From: Chloroflexota bacterium | GTDB lineage: Bacteria; Chloroflexota; Dormibacteria; CF-121 | DNA: 8,762 nt | Assembly (NCBI GenBank): GCA_005889395.1 | Contig: VBFX01000162.1 | Location: 1-8,762, forward strand | Reading direction: 5' to 3' | Shown here: positions 1 through 6,678 of the stretch, piece after piece | Layout of the letters: the number at the start of each line of letters is the position of its first letter | Numbering within the stretch: position 1 is the first letter of the stretch | Notes under the pieces: generated by a model | Seen by the model: only the letters and a program-made list of their open reading frames with translations | The model's database searches: none | Told to the model about the DNA's origin: nothing | Translations under genes and position numbers: made by a program

Positions 1-527
1 TCGTCCGTGCGCCGGGTTCGGGCGAGGAGCAGCAGCAGGTCAGAATGCTGGAGCCGCGAGGTGAAGACTTTCTGACCGTTGACGACGTACCCATCTCCCT
101 CCTTGCGGGCGAAGGTCGCGATTCGCGAAGTGTCGCTCCCGGCTTCCGGTTCCGTGACCGCCATCGATTGGAGCCGCAGGCGGCCGGCGGCGATCTCCGG
201 AAGGTAGCGCCGTTTCTGGGATTCGGTGCCATGTCGCAGAAGCGCGCCCATGGTGTACATCTGGGCATGGCAGGCCGCCCCATTCCCGCCGGAGGCGTTG
301 ATCTCCTCCAGGACGATGGACGCCTCGACGATCCCGAGCCCGGCCCCGCCGTACTCGGTGGGGATCAAGACGGACAACCAGCCGCCGTCGCTGAGCGCCA
401 GCACGAACTCCTCCGGATAGCGCTTCTCGGCGTCGATCGCCCGCCAGTACGAGTCGGGAAATTTCGCGCAGACCTCCCGGATTCCTGCGCGATACCGTTC
501 CTGCTCATCGCTGAGGCTGAAGTCCAT
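1..527 (-). CDS. Acyl-CoA dehydrogenase, N-terminal part (runs off the left edge)
   Basis: FAD-dependent acyl-CoA dehydrogenase, which oxidises an acyl-CoA to the 2-enoyl-CoA and passes electrons to an electron-transfer flavoprotein in the cytoplasm. I read the first 175 residues on the minus strand, starting MDFSLSDEQERYR. Visible: the N-terminal helical domain, a PTEYGGAGLG segment (56-65), HGTESQKRRYLP (99-110), the family FAD/substrate signature AVTEPEAGSDTSR (123-135), and GQKVFTS (151-157) of the middle beta domain. The C-terminal domain with the catalytic Glu lies outside the window, so length and substrate class cannot be judged. The ATG shares its A with the TGA of the upstream lyase gene (TGATG at 529-525) and has no clear Shine-Dalgarno sequence, which points to translational coupling. 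The family call is firm; the substrate is unknown. Its neighbours suggest a branched or dicarboxylic acyl-CoA. Confidence 0.9.
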   Translation of the reverse strand, partial: MDFSLSDEQERYRAGIREVCAKFPDSYWRAIDAEKRYPEEFVLALSDGGWLSVLIPTEYGGAGLGIVEASIVLEEINASGGNGAACHAQMYTMGALLRHGTESQKRRYLPEIAAGRLRLQSMAVTEPEAGSDTSRIATFARKEGDGYVVNGQKVFTSRLQHSDLLLLLARTRRTD

Positions 528-1375
528 CAGCGTTGGTGCAGGATGCGTCGCGCCCGCCGGACGACGGCCTCATCCACCATCTGGCCATCGCTGGCGTACG
601 CGCCACGCCCTACCGCTTCCGCTTCGCCGGCCGATGCCACGATGCCACGGGCCCACGTAACCTCGTCGGCAGTCGGGGAGAAGACCTGATTGACGGTGTC
701 CACATGAGATGGGTGGATCAGCAACATCCCGCCGAAGCCATCGTCCCGCCCTCGTTGCGCGGCGGCGCGCAAGCCCTCGAGGTCGTGGATCTTCAGCCAG
801 GGCGAGTCGAGCGCGGGGTGAAGCCCGGCCGCCGCCGACGCCAGGACGATGCCGGCTCGGGCCGCGGCGAGTGCGGTGCTGCCGCCGTCTGGATCGATAC
901 CCAGCTCGGCCGAGAGATCGAATCGCCCGAATGCAAGGCATAGGACACCCCGGACCTCCGCAGTTTCGGCGCAACCCAGGACACCCGCGGCCGACTCGAT
1001 GAGGGGTACAACCGGCAGCTCCGCGGGGACCGGAGAGTGATTCATCGCCTCGCGACACACTTCGACATCGCTCCAGTCCGAGATCTTTGGTAGCACGACC
1101 GCCTCCAGTCCATCCAACGGGATGGCTTTCAGGTCTTCGACCAGCTGGGGGCTCGATGCCGGATGCACACGGAGCCAGATGCGCGCCGTTCCGGCCAGTT
1201 CCTCAAGCGCATCGCGAACGATCTGGCGGGCCTCGACGATGCGTGCCGCTGCCACCGAGTCTTCGAGATCGAAGATGCAGACGTCGGCGCCGACCGTGAC
1301 CGCCTTTCGAAGCCGGGCGGCTTCTGTCCCCGGCGTGAATAGTGCGCTGCGCACCCCGCGAGCGAGCTCAGCCAT
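527..1375 (-). CDS. CitE-like CoA-ester lyase (HpcH/HpaI aldolase superfamily)
   Basis: Cytoplasmic Mg-dependent lyase of the citrate-lyase-beta/malyl-CoA/citramalyl-CoA lyase family, expected to cleave a 3-hydroxy-3-carboxyacyl-type CoA ester to acetyl-CoA (or a homologue) plus an oxo-acid. The protein is 282 residues, normal for stand-alone CitE-like enzymes. Visible motifs: RSALFTPG (9-16), FDLEDSV (35-41), LRVHP (68-72, substrate-binding Arg69), LIESAAGV (125-132, Glu127 as Mg ligand), LAFGRFDLSAELG (147-159, Asp153 as second Mg ligand), IHPSHVDTVNQVFSP (220-234) and a C-terminal DGQMVDEAVVRRA helix. The usual Lys of the GFxGKxxIHP segment is Met (217). I chose the ATG at 1375 because the family begins there; the open frame continues upstream to 1519, but that part is antisense-like sequence inside the CoA-transferase gene. 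It overlaps that gene by 8 nt and shares one base with the dehydrogenase start. No CitD/CitF partner is seen, so it is not the citrate lyase complex. Exact substrate unknown. Confidence 0.88.
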   Translation of the reverse strand: MAELARGVRSALFTPGTEAARLRKAVTVGADVCIFDLEDSVAAARIVEARQIVRDALEELAGTARIWLRVHPASSPQLVEDLKAIPLDGLEAVVLPKISDWSDVEVCREAMNHSPVPAELPVVPLIESAAGVLGCAETAEVRGVLCLAFGRFDLSAELGIDPDGGSTALAAARAGIVLASAAAGLHPALDSPWLKIHDLEGLRAAAQRGRDDGFGGMLLIHPSHVDTVNQVFSPTADEVTWARGIVASAGEAEAVGRGAYASDGQMVDEAVVRRARRILHQR

Positions 1376-2567
1376 GGCCAAAGGCGCCCCGGCCGCGTAG
1401 GCCCTCGATCTCATCAGGCCGGTAGCCAGCCTCGGTGAGAACGGCGGTCCGGTCACCATCCAGGCTGGGTGCGGGCCCGTATGTCGGGGCGAACTCACCC
1501 ATCTTGATCGGCAAACCAACCGTCGTCACCTCACCCAACGCCGGGTGACGATATGAGGCGAGCATTGTCCGCTCCCGCAACTCTTTAAGATCGAGGGCCG
1601 CCTCCATCGATCGAACTGGGGCGATTGGCACCTGCCCGCGGAGCAGGCTGACCCAGTGCGCGGTCGGCTGCCGGCGAAACTGGTCCGCCAGAATCGCGAC
1701 CAAGGCCTCGCGGTTTTTTCGCCGAGCCTCGAACGAGGAGAAGCGCGGATCGCTGGCCAGCGCCGGCAAGGCCAGCAGATGAACCAGCGCCTGGAAGAAT
1801 TTTTCCTTGGCGCACGCGATCGCCACCCGGCCATCGGCGGTGGCGAAGAACTGAAAGGGCACGATGCTGGGATGGCTCGAGTCGGGCGTTCGCTCGCCCG
1901 GGACGCCGGCGGTCAGGTACCAGGTCGCCCGGTAATTGTGAAAGGCCAGCGCGACGTCGTACAGGCTGACGTCCACATCGCGGCCGCGGCCGGTGCGCTG
2001 GGCGTCGAAGACGGCCGCCATCAGCGCCAGCGCCGCCATCACGCCGCCGGCATAGTCGGCGAGGGAGAGACCGCTCTTGACCGGCGGACTGTCGGGATCG
2101 CCGGTCAGCGCCGCCCAGCCGGCCTCCGCCTGGACCAGCGGATCGTAGCCTGGCTCGCTGCTCCGTTTGCCATCGCGGCCATAGGCCGACAGCGAGACGC
2201 AGACGATGGCCGGATTGAGGCAGCCGAGCGTGGCGTAGGTCAGACCGAGTTCCTTGACGACGTCGCCGCGGAGGTTGGCGTAAACCGCATGCGCGCTGCC
2301 GACCAATCTCTGCAGCACCTCCTGGCCGGCCTGTTGCTTGAGGTCGAGGAGGATGCTCCGCTTGCCGCGGTTGAACGAATCGAAATAGAGGCTATCGGTG
2401 CCTTGTTGCCCGGGTGAGACGTAGCGGCTGACATCGCCGCCGGTCGACGGGTCCTCGATGCGGATCACGTCCGCTCCAAGATCAGCCAGGTGCAGTGTGC
2501 CGAATGGACCAGCGCCGAACTGCTCAACCGCGATGATGCGCACACCGTTGAGTGGAGCCCCAGCCAT
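1368..2567 (-). CDS. Family III CoA-transferase (CaiB/BaiF type)
   Basis: Moves CoA between acyl-CoA esters and free carboxylic acids in the cytoplasm, normally as an interlocked dimer. The 399-residue length is typical. Visible: the N-terminal LNGVRIIAVEQFGAGPFGT and LADLGADVIRIEDP (28-40) Rossmann-type start; FNRGKRSILLDLK (65-77); GYDPLVQAEAGW (140-151); SLADYAGG (168-175), where Asp171 aligns with the catalytic Asp that forms the acyl-anhydride intermediate (Asp169 of formyl-CoA transferase); then the TGRGRDVDVSLYD segment and a C-terminal domain ending around GYRPDEIEGL. The ATG at 2567 fits the usual family start, but its ribosome site is weak (only GGA very close by). The upstream sortase-fusion stop is 31 nt away with no T-tract terminator between, so transcription may read through. 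First gene of the overlapping transferase-lyase-dehydrogenase set; it presumably activates the substrate. Substrate not readable from sequence. Confidence 0.92.
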   Translation of the reverse strand: MAGAPLNGVRIIAVEQFGAGPFGTLHLADLGADVIRIEDPSTGGDVSRYVSPGQQGTDSLYFDSFNRGKRSILLDLKQQAGQEVLQRLVGSAHAVYANLRGDVVKELGLTYATLGCLNPAIVCVSLSAYGRDGKRSSEPGYDPLVQAEAGWAALTGDPDSPPVKSGLSLADYAGGVMAALALMAAVFDAQRTGRGRDVDVSLYDVALAFHNYRATWYLTAGVPGERTPDSSHPSIVPFQFFATADGRVAIACAKEKFFQALVHLLALPALASDPRFSSFEARRKNREALVAILADQFRRQPTAHWVSLLRGQVPIAPVRSMEAALDLKELRERTMLASYRHPALGEVTTVGLPIKMGEFAPTYGPAPSLDGDRTAVLTEAGYRPDEIEGLRGRGAFGHG

Positions 2568-2598
2568 ATCCGAATGTTAGGCCGGGCCTTCGTGGATA

Positions 2599-4623
2599 CT
2601 AGGTCGCGCGAATTGGAGGCCTGTCAGTAGGGACTGTGCCCGGCGCAACGTTGATGACTGCCGCCAGGCGCGTGTACACCACGAGCCGGTCACGGTAGGT
2701 CCGATGATCTTTGAGGTACGGACCGGCGCACGTGATCAGGTTGAGATGTGGTTCCGTGGACGGACCGAAGACGGCGACCAGCGGAACGGCCTGCCGCCGG
2801 TATTGGCCGATCCTCACCACGCTGAAGCGCAGCTTCGTTCCGGTCCCTGTGGTGACGATGATGGCATCGCCCGGGCGCAATCGTCCGAGGTCCCAGAAGG
2901 CCGCAGGTTCTCCGGCATTTCCGTCCAGGTGTCCACCGATGACCGCGTTGCCGGCTGATCCCGGGACAGCGCTGGTCCGAAGCCAGCCCGCATCCGACAC
3001 GAATTGCGGGACGGCCATCGCGCCATTTGCCAGCAGACCCACGCTTTCTACTGACGCGTCGATTCCCCGCGACGGGACGTCAACCAGCAATGGGGCATCG
3101 CCCAACACCGCGTTTGCCGGGACGAAGTCTGGAGGCGGCATTGGCAGATTCAGACCGCGGCCGGCATCCGGCGGTCCGGGAACGCCAACCGCAAAGCACT
3201 CGGGGCCGGCATCGGTGTGCGCCGCGGTGTCGAAGATCCCCAGGCTTGCGCCCGCGGGCGTATACACCGCGCGCCAGCAGTATGTGCCGAGCGCAGTCGT
3301 GGCTGCTGTCGTGTCCGATGTCGCGGGTCCGGTGACCAGGGTCTTTACGGCGCCCACCGGGTTTCCTGCCGGGCAGCCGCCGGCCGTCACCTGGCTCGGG
3401 CCGCATAGGAGGAAGGCGACGGTGCCCTGTGGCGTCGCACCGCCGGCTGGAGCCTGCACCGTCACGTGGTCGCTGGCCACGACCCCGGGCGCCAGATTAA
3501 AACCGGTTGGGCTCGACGCGGTTGCCATGGCAGGGGTCCGGCAGGTTGTCAGCGGCGCCGGACCGGCGAAATCGGTGAGGGCGGCAGTGAATGACTGGGC
3601 CGTCCGGGTGTGCGGAAGAAAAGTATGGAAGCACCCCGTGAAGTTCAGGACCGTCAGGTCGAGGCCACCTTCAAGGAAGTCATTGGCGGCCAGTTGAGCG
3701 GTGACGCCGGCCGTGTCTCGACAGATCCAGCCACCGCAGGGAACAGCCGCGGCATTGATCGTAAAGGCGACCGAGCCCGGAATCGCAATCTGCTCATAGT
3801 GCGCCGAGCCACCGGGATCACAGATCGTCCCATCCCCCGGCTGGGGACCCGGTTCGGCGTTGCAGTGCCACTGGTAGAGGGCGTTCGTCGCTGTGCCTCC
3901 GCCGCCGGTAAAGTCGACCGCAACCAGGAGGTCACCTCCTGTGCGATGGCCGTTGAAGTTGCCCGAGCAGCCGGCGGTGACGCCGATGATCGTCTGCAGG
4001 AACTCAAAGTCGATGTGGCTGTCGCCGTTGTCGCTCAGTCGCTCGGCGCCGAAGAAGAGTTCGGGACGGGCCGCGGTGGAATGGCTTACGGCATAGACAT
4101 TGCCCAGGTCGTTCTTGTTCGGAACGTTTCCGGGGCCGAACGTTATCCCGTTGATGTCATCGCCATTCTTGACAGATGTGGTGAAGGTGGTGGGGTCGTT
4201 CGACGCCCCGCAGGGCGTGGTGTCAGAGGAGAGCGGATCAACGACGAACGTGCTCGAGATCCTGGTGAGGTCCGCCGCGCCAGCCGGCGTGAGCGACGGG
4301 GCGCCGGGCGGAGCCCCTCCGCCGGCGCTCGGCCTACCGCAGTTGAACAATCCACTGCTTCCGGTCACATTGACCGCGCCCGCCGGGCACGCCGGAACCG
4401 GTGAGCCCGCGCCCGAGTTGGCCCAATCGAACGTGACACCGCCTGGCGGCGTGAAGCGGACTTTGCCGTCGAGCGCGAGCCAGCTCGAGGGGGCGGCGTT
4501 AGAGGGGAGGGGGAACAGCAGTGCAGCGGTTGCACTGACGGCGAAGACAAGCAATGCCGCCGGCCGGCGGCGGAAGGCACGCACCGTCGCGGGAACTGTA
4601 CCCGAATTCAAGCACCGGTTCAA
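2599..4623 (-). CDS. Exported surface-protein/sortase fusion (class E/F-like sortase domain at C-terminus)
   Basis: A 674-residue exported protein. Order of parts: RAFRRR n-region and hydrophobic stretch 21-40 ending PSNA-APS (signal peptide, cleavage near 43, or an uncleaved anchor); an extracellular beta-rich domain about 46-350 (DNA about 3574-4488) with NVPNKNDLGNVYAVSHS, LFFGAERLSDNGDSHIDF and FNGHRTGGDLLVAVDF, a pattern I recognise from large secreted adhesin-like proteins; an Ig-like module about 366-478 ending GTYCWRAVYTP and CFAV; a Pro-rich linker 480-505; and a sortase domain about 510-652 (DNA about 2668-3096). Sortase residues seen: His565 in GGHLDG, Cys632 in LNLITCAG, and Arg644 (less likely Arg646) in YRDRLVVY. 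It should act outside the membrane as a cysteine transpeptidase or hydrolase. The TTG start at 4623 has GGAG at 4629-4632, 5 nt upstream; a GTG at 4584 lacks such a site. No substrate with a sorting signal is encoded in the window. The sortase call is strong; the role of the N-terminal modules is inferred. Confidence 0.87.
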   Translation of the reverse strand: MNRCLNSGTVPATVRAFRRRPAALLVFAVSATAALLFPLPSNAAPSSWLALDGKVRFTPPGGVTFDWANSGAGSPVPACPAGAVNVTGSSGLFNCGRPSAGGGAPPGAPSLTPAGAADLTRISSTFVVDPLSSDTTPCGASNDPTTFTTSVKNGDDINGITFGPGNVPNKNDLGNVYAVSHSTAARPELFFGAERLSDNGDSHIDFEFLQTIIGVTAGCSGNFNGHRTGGDLLVAVDFTGGGGTATNALYQWHCNAEPGPQPGDGTICDPGGSAHYEQIAIPGSVAFTINAAAVPCGGWICRDTAGVTAQLAANDFLEGGLDLTVLNFTGCFHTFLPHTRTAQSFTAALTDFAGPAPLTTCRTPAMATASSPTGFNLAPGVVASDHVTVQAPAGGATPQGTVAFLLCGPSQVTAGGCPAGNPVGAVKTLVTGPATSDTTAATTALGTYCWRAVYTPAGASLGIFDTAAHTDAGPECFAVGVPGPPDAGRGLNLPMPPPDFVPANAVLGDAPLLVDVPSRGIDASVESVGLLANGAMAVPQFVSDAGWLRTSAVPGSAGNAVIGGHLDGNAGEPAAFWDLGRLRPGDAIIVTTGTGTKLRFSVVRIGQYRRQAVPLVAVFGPSTEPHLNLITCAGPYLKDHRTYRDRLVVYTRLAAVINVAPGTVPTDRPPIRAT

Positions 4624-4628
4624 CCAGG

Positions 4629-4632
4629 CTCC
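4629..4632 (-). promoter_or_regulatory. Ribosome binding site deciding the TTG start of the sortase fusion
   Basis: On the minus strand GGAG sits 5 nt before the TTG codon at 4623-4621. No comparable site precedes the in-frame GTG at 4584, so the TTG start is preferred, and it also gives a longer basic n-region to the signal peptide. Confidence 0.6.
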
Positions 4633-4688
4633 GGCCCGAACCTTGCTCCAGTTTCGCGTGGTGTTAACGCATTGGGTGACTGGCAGCC

Positions 4689-4718
4689 TTGGTCCTTAGC
4701 AGCAGCGTGTGCTATAAG
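4689..4718 (+). promoter_or_regulatory. Candidate promoter of the gamma-glutamyltransferase gene
   Basis: TTGGTC (4689-4694), an 18-nt spacer, and TATAAG (4713-4718) preceded by TGC, an extended -10 arrangement for the housekeeping sigma factor. Transcription would start near 4725, leaving a leader of about 50 nt before the ATG at 4778. Matched by eye only. Confidence 0.5.
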
Positions 4719-4732
4719 CAAGGGGGAACTCG

Positions 4733-4750
4733 ATCAGGCCTTCGCCTGAT
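4733..4750 (+). promoter_or_regulatory. Leader hairpin upstream of the gamma-glutamyltransferase start
   Basis: A perfect 7-bp inverted repeat, ATCAGGC and GCCTGAT, around a CTTC loop. It ends one base before an in-frame GTG at 4751. It has no following T-tract, so it is not an intrinsic terminator; in the mRNA it would sit in the short leader, or it could be a DNA operator. Confidence 0.4.
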
Positions 4751-4777
4751 GTGATCCGATTGGATCTCTTGGGAACC

Positions 4778-6565
4778 ATGGCTAGGCGCCTAATCGCTCG
4801 GCTGATTACCGCATCGCTTGCCATCGGCTTCTTCGTGGGCGTCTCGGTGGCCCCGGCCTCCGCGACCACCGCCGACCCCGTCAAGCAACCTGTCGCCGTC
4901 GGCAAGGGGGGTGCGGTCGCCTCGGTCAACCTCCTGGCGACAGCAGAGGGCATTCGGGTTCTCCGGCAGGGTGGCAACGCGGTCGACGCTGCGGTGGCCG
5001 CGGCCGCCGTGCTTGGTGTCGCCGAGCCCTTTTCCTCCGGCATCGGCGGCGGCGGATTCATGGTGGTCTACGACGCCCGTCATCACCGCGTCACCACGAT
5101 CGACTCTCGTGAGACCGCGCCCGAGGCGTTTCGTGCGGATATCTTCATCGATCCGGCGACCGGGAAGCCGGTCCCGTTTCCCGAACTGGTGACCAGCGGG
5201 CTCGGCGTCGGCGTGCCCGGGACACTTCAGGCCTGGAAGGTTGCCGCCGAGACGTTTGGCACGCGGCCACTTTCGACGCTGCTCAAACCGGCAATCCAAA
5301 TCGCCGACCAGGGCTTTGTTGTCAATCCGACCTTCAATCTGCAAATCAACCAGAATCTGAGCCGGTTCCAAGATTTTTCCTCGACTCGGGCGCTCTTCCT
5401 GACGCCGTCCGGTGCGGCACCCGCCGTCGGCTCGTTGTTCCGCAACCCCGATCTCGCGAACACCTACCGTCTGATCGCAAAGCAAGGGACCGAGGTCTTT
5501 TATGAAGGCCCGATTGCTCAGAACATCGTCGACACCGTCCAGCACCCGCCGCTGATGCCGGGCGTCACGCGCAATGTTCGGCCGGGGGTGATGAGCAGAG
5601 ACGACATCGCCGATTACGGTGTCGTCCTTCGCAAGCCGGTGGCCACCACCTATCGCGGCCTGAGCATTTACGGCATGGGTCCGCCATCGAGCGGGGGCTC
5701 GACGGTCGGTGAATCCCTCAACATCCTGGAAGGCTTCAACCTCCACGACCTGACTCGTACCCAGGCGCTGCATCGGTATCTCGAGGCGTCCAGGTTGGCG
5801 TTCGCGGACCGCAACGCGTACCTTGGGGACCCCGACGTCGTGGACGTTCCGCTGGCTGGCCTGCTCTCGAAAGGGTTCGGGGCGCAGCGCCGGGCGTTGA
5901 TTGGGCCGACGGCCGCCACCAGCCCCGTCCCGCCTGGCAACCCGTATCCGTTTCAGCCGGCTGCGGCGGCGAACAAGGGCGAAAGCCGGGAGGGGATTTC
6001 GACGACGCATCTCACGGTGGCGGATCGATGGGGCAACATCGTCAGCTACACCTTTACGATCGAGCAAATCGGCGGCAGTGGGATGGTGGTCCCCGGGCGC
6101 GGCTTCCTACTGAACAACGAGCTCACCGACTTCGATCCAACGCCTGGCCTGGCAAATTCGCCTGGACCCGGCAAGCGGCCCCGCAGCAGCATGAGCCCCA
6201 CCATCGTCTTCTCGGGCAGCCGGCCCGTGCTGGCATTGGGGTCACCTGGCGGCTCGACGATCATCACCACTGTCCTTCAACTCCTGATCGATCAGGTCGA
6301 CTTCGGGATGTCGCTGCCTGATGCCATCGCCGCGCCGCGAGCGTCACAGCGCAACACCGCCCTGACGACGGCGGAGCCCGCCTTTCTTGCGACTCCCGAA
6401 GCTGCCGGCCTCCTGGCGCTCGGCCAGAAGTTCACACCGACCGACGAAATTGGTGCTGCGACCGGGATTGCATTTCTCCCGGGCGGTCTCTTCCAGGCCG
6501 TGGCCGAACCGGTCCGGCGCGGTGGTGGAAGCGCAATGGTGGTGAAACCAGCCAAAGGGTCCTAG
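4778..6565 (+). CDS. Gamma-glutamyltransferase precursor (Ntn-hydrolase), exported, short lid loop
   Basis: Cleaves gamma-glutamyl bonds of glutathione and related compounds outside the membrane, by hydrolysis or transfer to amino acids. From this ATG it has 595 residues. A signal peptide (RRLIAR, then a hydrophobic core, then APASA) would be cut near residue 29. Large-subunit motifs: GGNAVDAAVA, EPFSSGIGGGGFMVVYD, and Arg111 in DSRETAP, the glutamate-carboxylate binder (Arg114 in E. coli). The precursor should self-cleave before Thr409 in GISTTHLTVAD (Thr391 in E. coli), giving a small subunit of about 187 residues with NNELTDF (Asp451), PRSSMSP (Ser470/471) and the GSPGGS oxyanion loop (Gly491/492). 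Asn411 of E. coli appears as Thr here, and about 10 residues are missing from the lid-loop region. An in-frame GTG at 4751 is possible but directly abuts a hairpin; the ATG has GGGA at 4771-4774, with tight spacing. Divergent from the sortase fusion, upstream of the propeller gene. Function could be peptide or antibiotic amide hydrolysis instead. Confidence 0.92.
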   Translation: MARRLIARLITASLAIGFFVGVSVAPASATTADPVKQPVAVGKGGAVASVNLLATAEGIRVLRQGGNAVDAAVAAAAVLGVAEPFSSGIGGGGFMVVYDARHHRVTTIDSRETAPEAFRADIFIDPATGKPVPFPELVTSGLGVGVPGTLQAWKVAAETFGTRPLSTLLKPAIQIADQGFVVNPTFNLQINQNLSRFQDFSSTRALFLTPSGAAPAVGSLFRNPDLANTYRLIAKQGTEVFYEGPIAQNIVDTVQHPPLMPGVTRNVRPGVMSRDDIADYGVVLRKPVATTYRGLSIYGMGPPSSGGSTVGESLNILEGFNLHDLTRTQALHRYLEASRLAFADRNAYLGDPDVVDVPLAGLLSKGFGAQRRALIGPTAATSPVPPGNPYPFQPAAAANKGESREGISTTHLTVADRWGNIVSYTFTIEQIGGSGMVVPGRGFLLNNELTDFDPTPGLANSPGPGKRPRSSMSPTIVFSGSRPVLALGSPGGSTIITTVLQLLIDQVDFGMSLPDAIAAPRASQRNTALTTAEPAFLATPEAAGLLALGQKFTPTDEIGAATGIAFLPGGLFQAVAEPVRRGGGSAMVVKPAKGS

Positions 6566-6607
6566 GGGTAACACGGCGAGGATGCTCGCACGTACCGGAT
6601 CGCCGGC

Positions 6608-6637
6608 TTGACTTAATGGAAATTGCTCGGCTAGTCT
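6608..6637 (+). promoter_or_regulatory. Candidate promoter of the Asp-box propeller gene
   Basis: TTGACT (6608-6613), an 18-nt spacer, and TAGTCT (6632-6637). The -35 is near consensus; the -10 keeps the key T, A and final T. The start codon would lie about 35 nt after the transcription start. Matched by eye only. Confidence 0.45.
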
Positions 6638-6665
6638 CGACGGAAGGAGTCGGGTCGACGTTAGC

Positions 6666-6672
6666 AGGGAGG
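6666..6672 (+). promoter_or_regulatory. Strong ribosome binding site deciding the TTG start at 6679
   Basis: AGGGAGG followed 6 nt later by the TTG codon. This purine run is by far the best Shine-Dalgarno match in the window, and it fixes the unusual TTG as the start of a protein with a clean signal peptide. Confidence 0.75.
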
Positions 6673-6678
6673 TAGAGC

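Larger units (their letters stand above)
4624..4777. other. Divergent intergenic/leader region
   Basis: A 154-bp region between the minus-strand sortase-fusion gene and the plus-strand gamma-glutamyltransferase ATG. It must hold the promoters of both. The plus strand has a reasonable promoter match and a hairpin (listed separately). The minus strand has only a weaker match: TTGCTT (complement of 4716-4721), then 17 nt, then TAAGGA. This would overlap the plus-strand -10, so the two promoters might compete. That last point is inference. Confidence 0.5.
6566..6678 (+). other. Intergenic region between the transferase and propeller genes
   Basis: A 113-bp gap. A small 5-bp hairpin (GCGAG/CTCGC at 6576-6589) follows the transferase stop without a T-tract, so no convincing terminator. 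It also contains a candidate promoter and a strong ribosome site for the next gene, suggesting that gene has its own transcript. Confidence 0.45.

Noticed and set aside
45..689. Plus-strand open frame of 214 codons near the left edge
   Set aside because: It lies opposite clear acyl-CoA dehydrogenase and lyase coding sequence and shows no domain.
1376..1519. Upstream extension of the CitE-like lyase frame by 48 residues
   Set aside because: The extra residues do not resemble the family, overlap the transferase gene more deeply, and the ATG at 1375 begins exactly at the family N-terminus.
3604..3618. LPHTR in the sortase-fusion protein (residues 336-340) resembling an LPXTG sorting signal
   Set aside because: The fifth residue is Arg, it is in mid-domain, and no hydrophobic segment or basic tail follows.
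3926..3940. Palindrome AGGAGGT-C-ACCTCCT giving a perfect ribosome-site sequence on both strands
   Set aside because: It lies inside the conserved GHRTGGDLLVAVDF coding stretch and is explained by the Gly-Gly-Asp-Leu-Leu codons; no convincing internal gene follows on either strand.
3610..4404. Plus-strand frame of 264 codons opposite the sortase fusion
   Set aside because: The minus strand encodes recognisable surface-domain motifs here; the plus frame has none and no ribosome site.
4790..6067. A 425-codon minus-strand open frame opposite the gamma-glutamyltransferase gene
   Set aside because: It is the complement of a strongly supported enzyme gene, has a composition rich in Arg and Gly with no recognisable domain, and is the usual by-product of high third-position GC.
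6576..6589. Small hairpin after the gamma-glutamyltransferase stop as a terminator
   Set aside because: Only a 5-bp stem and no T-tract.
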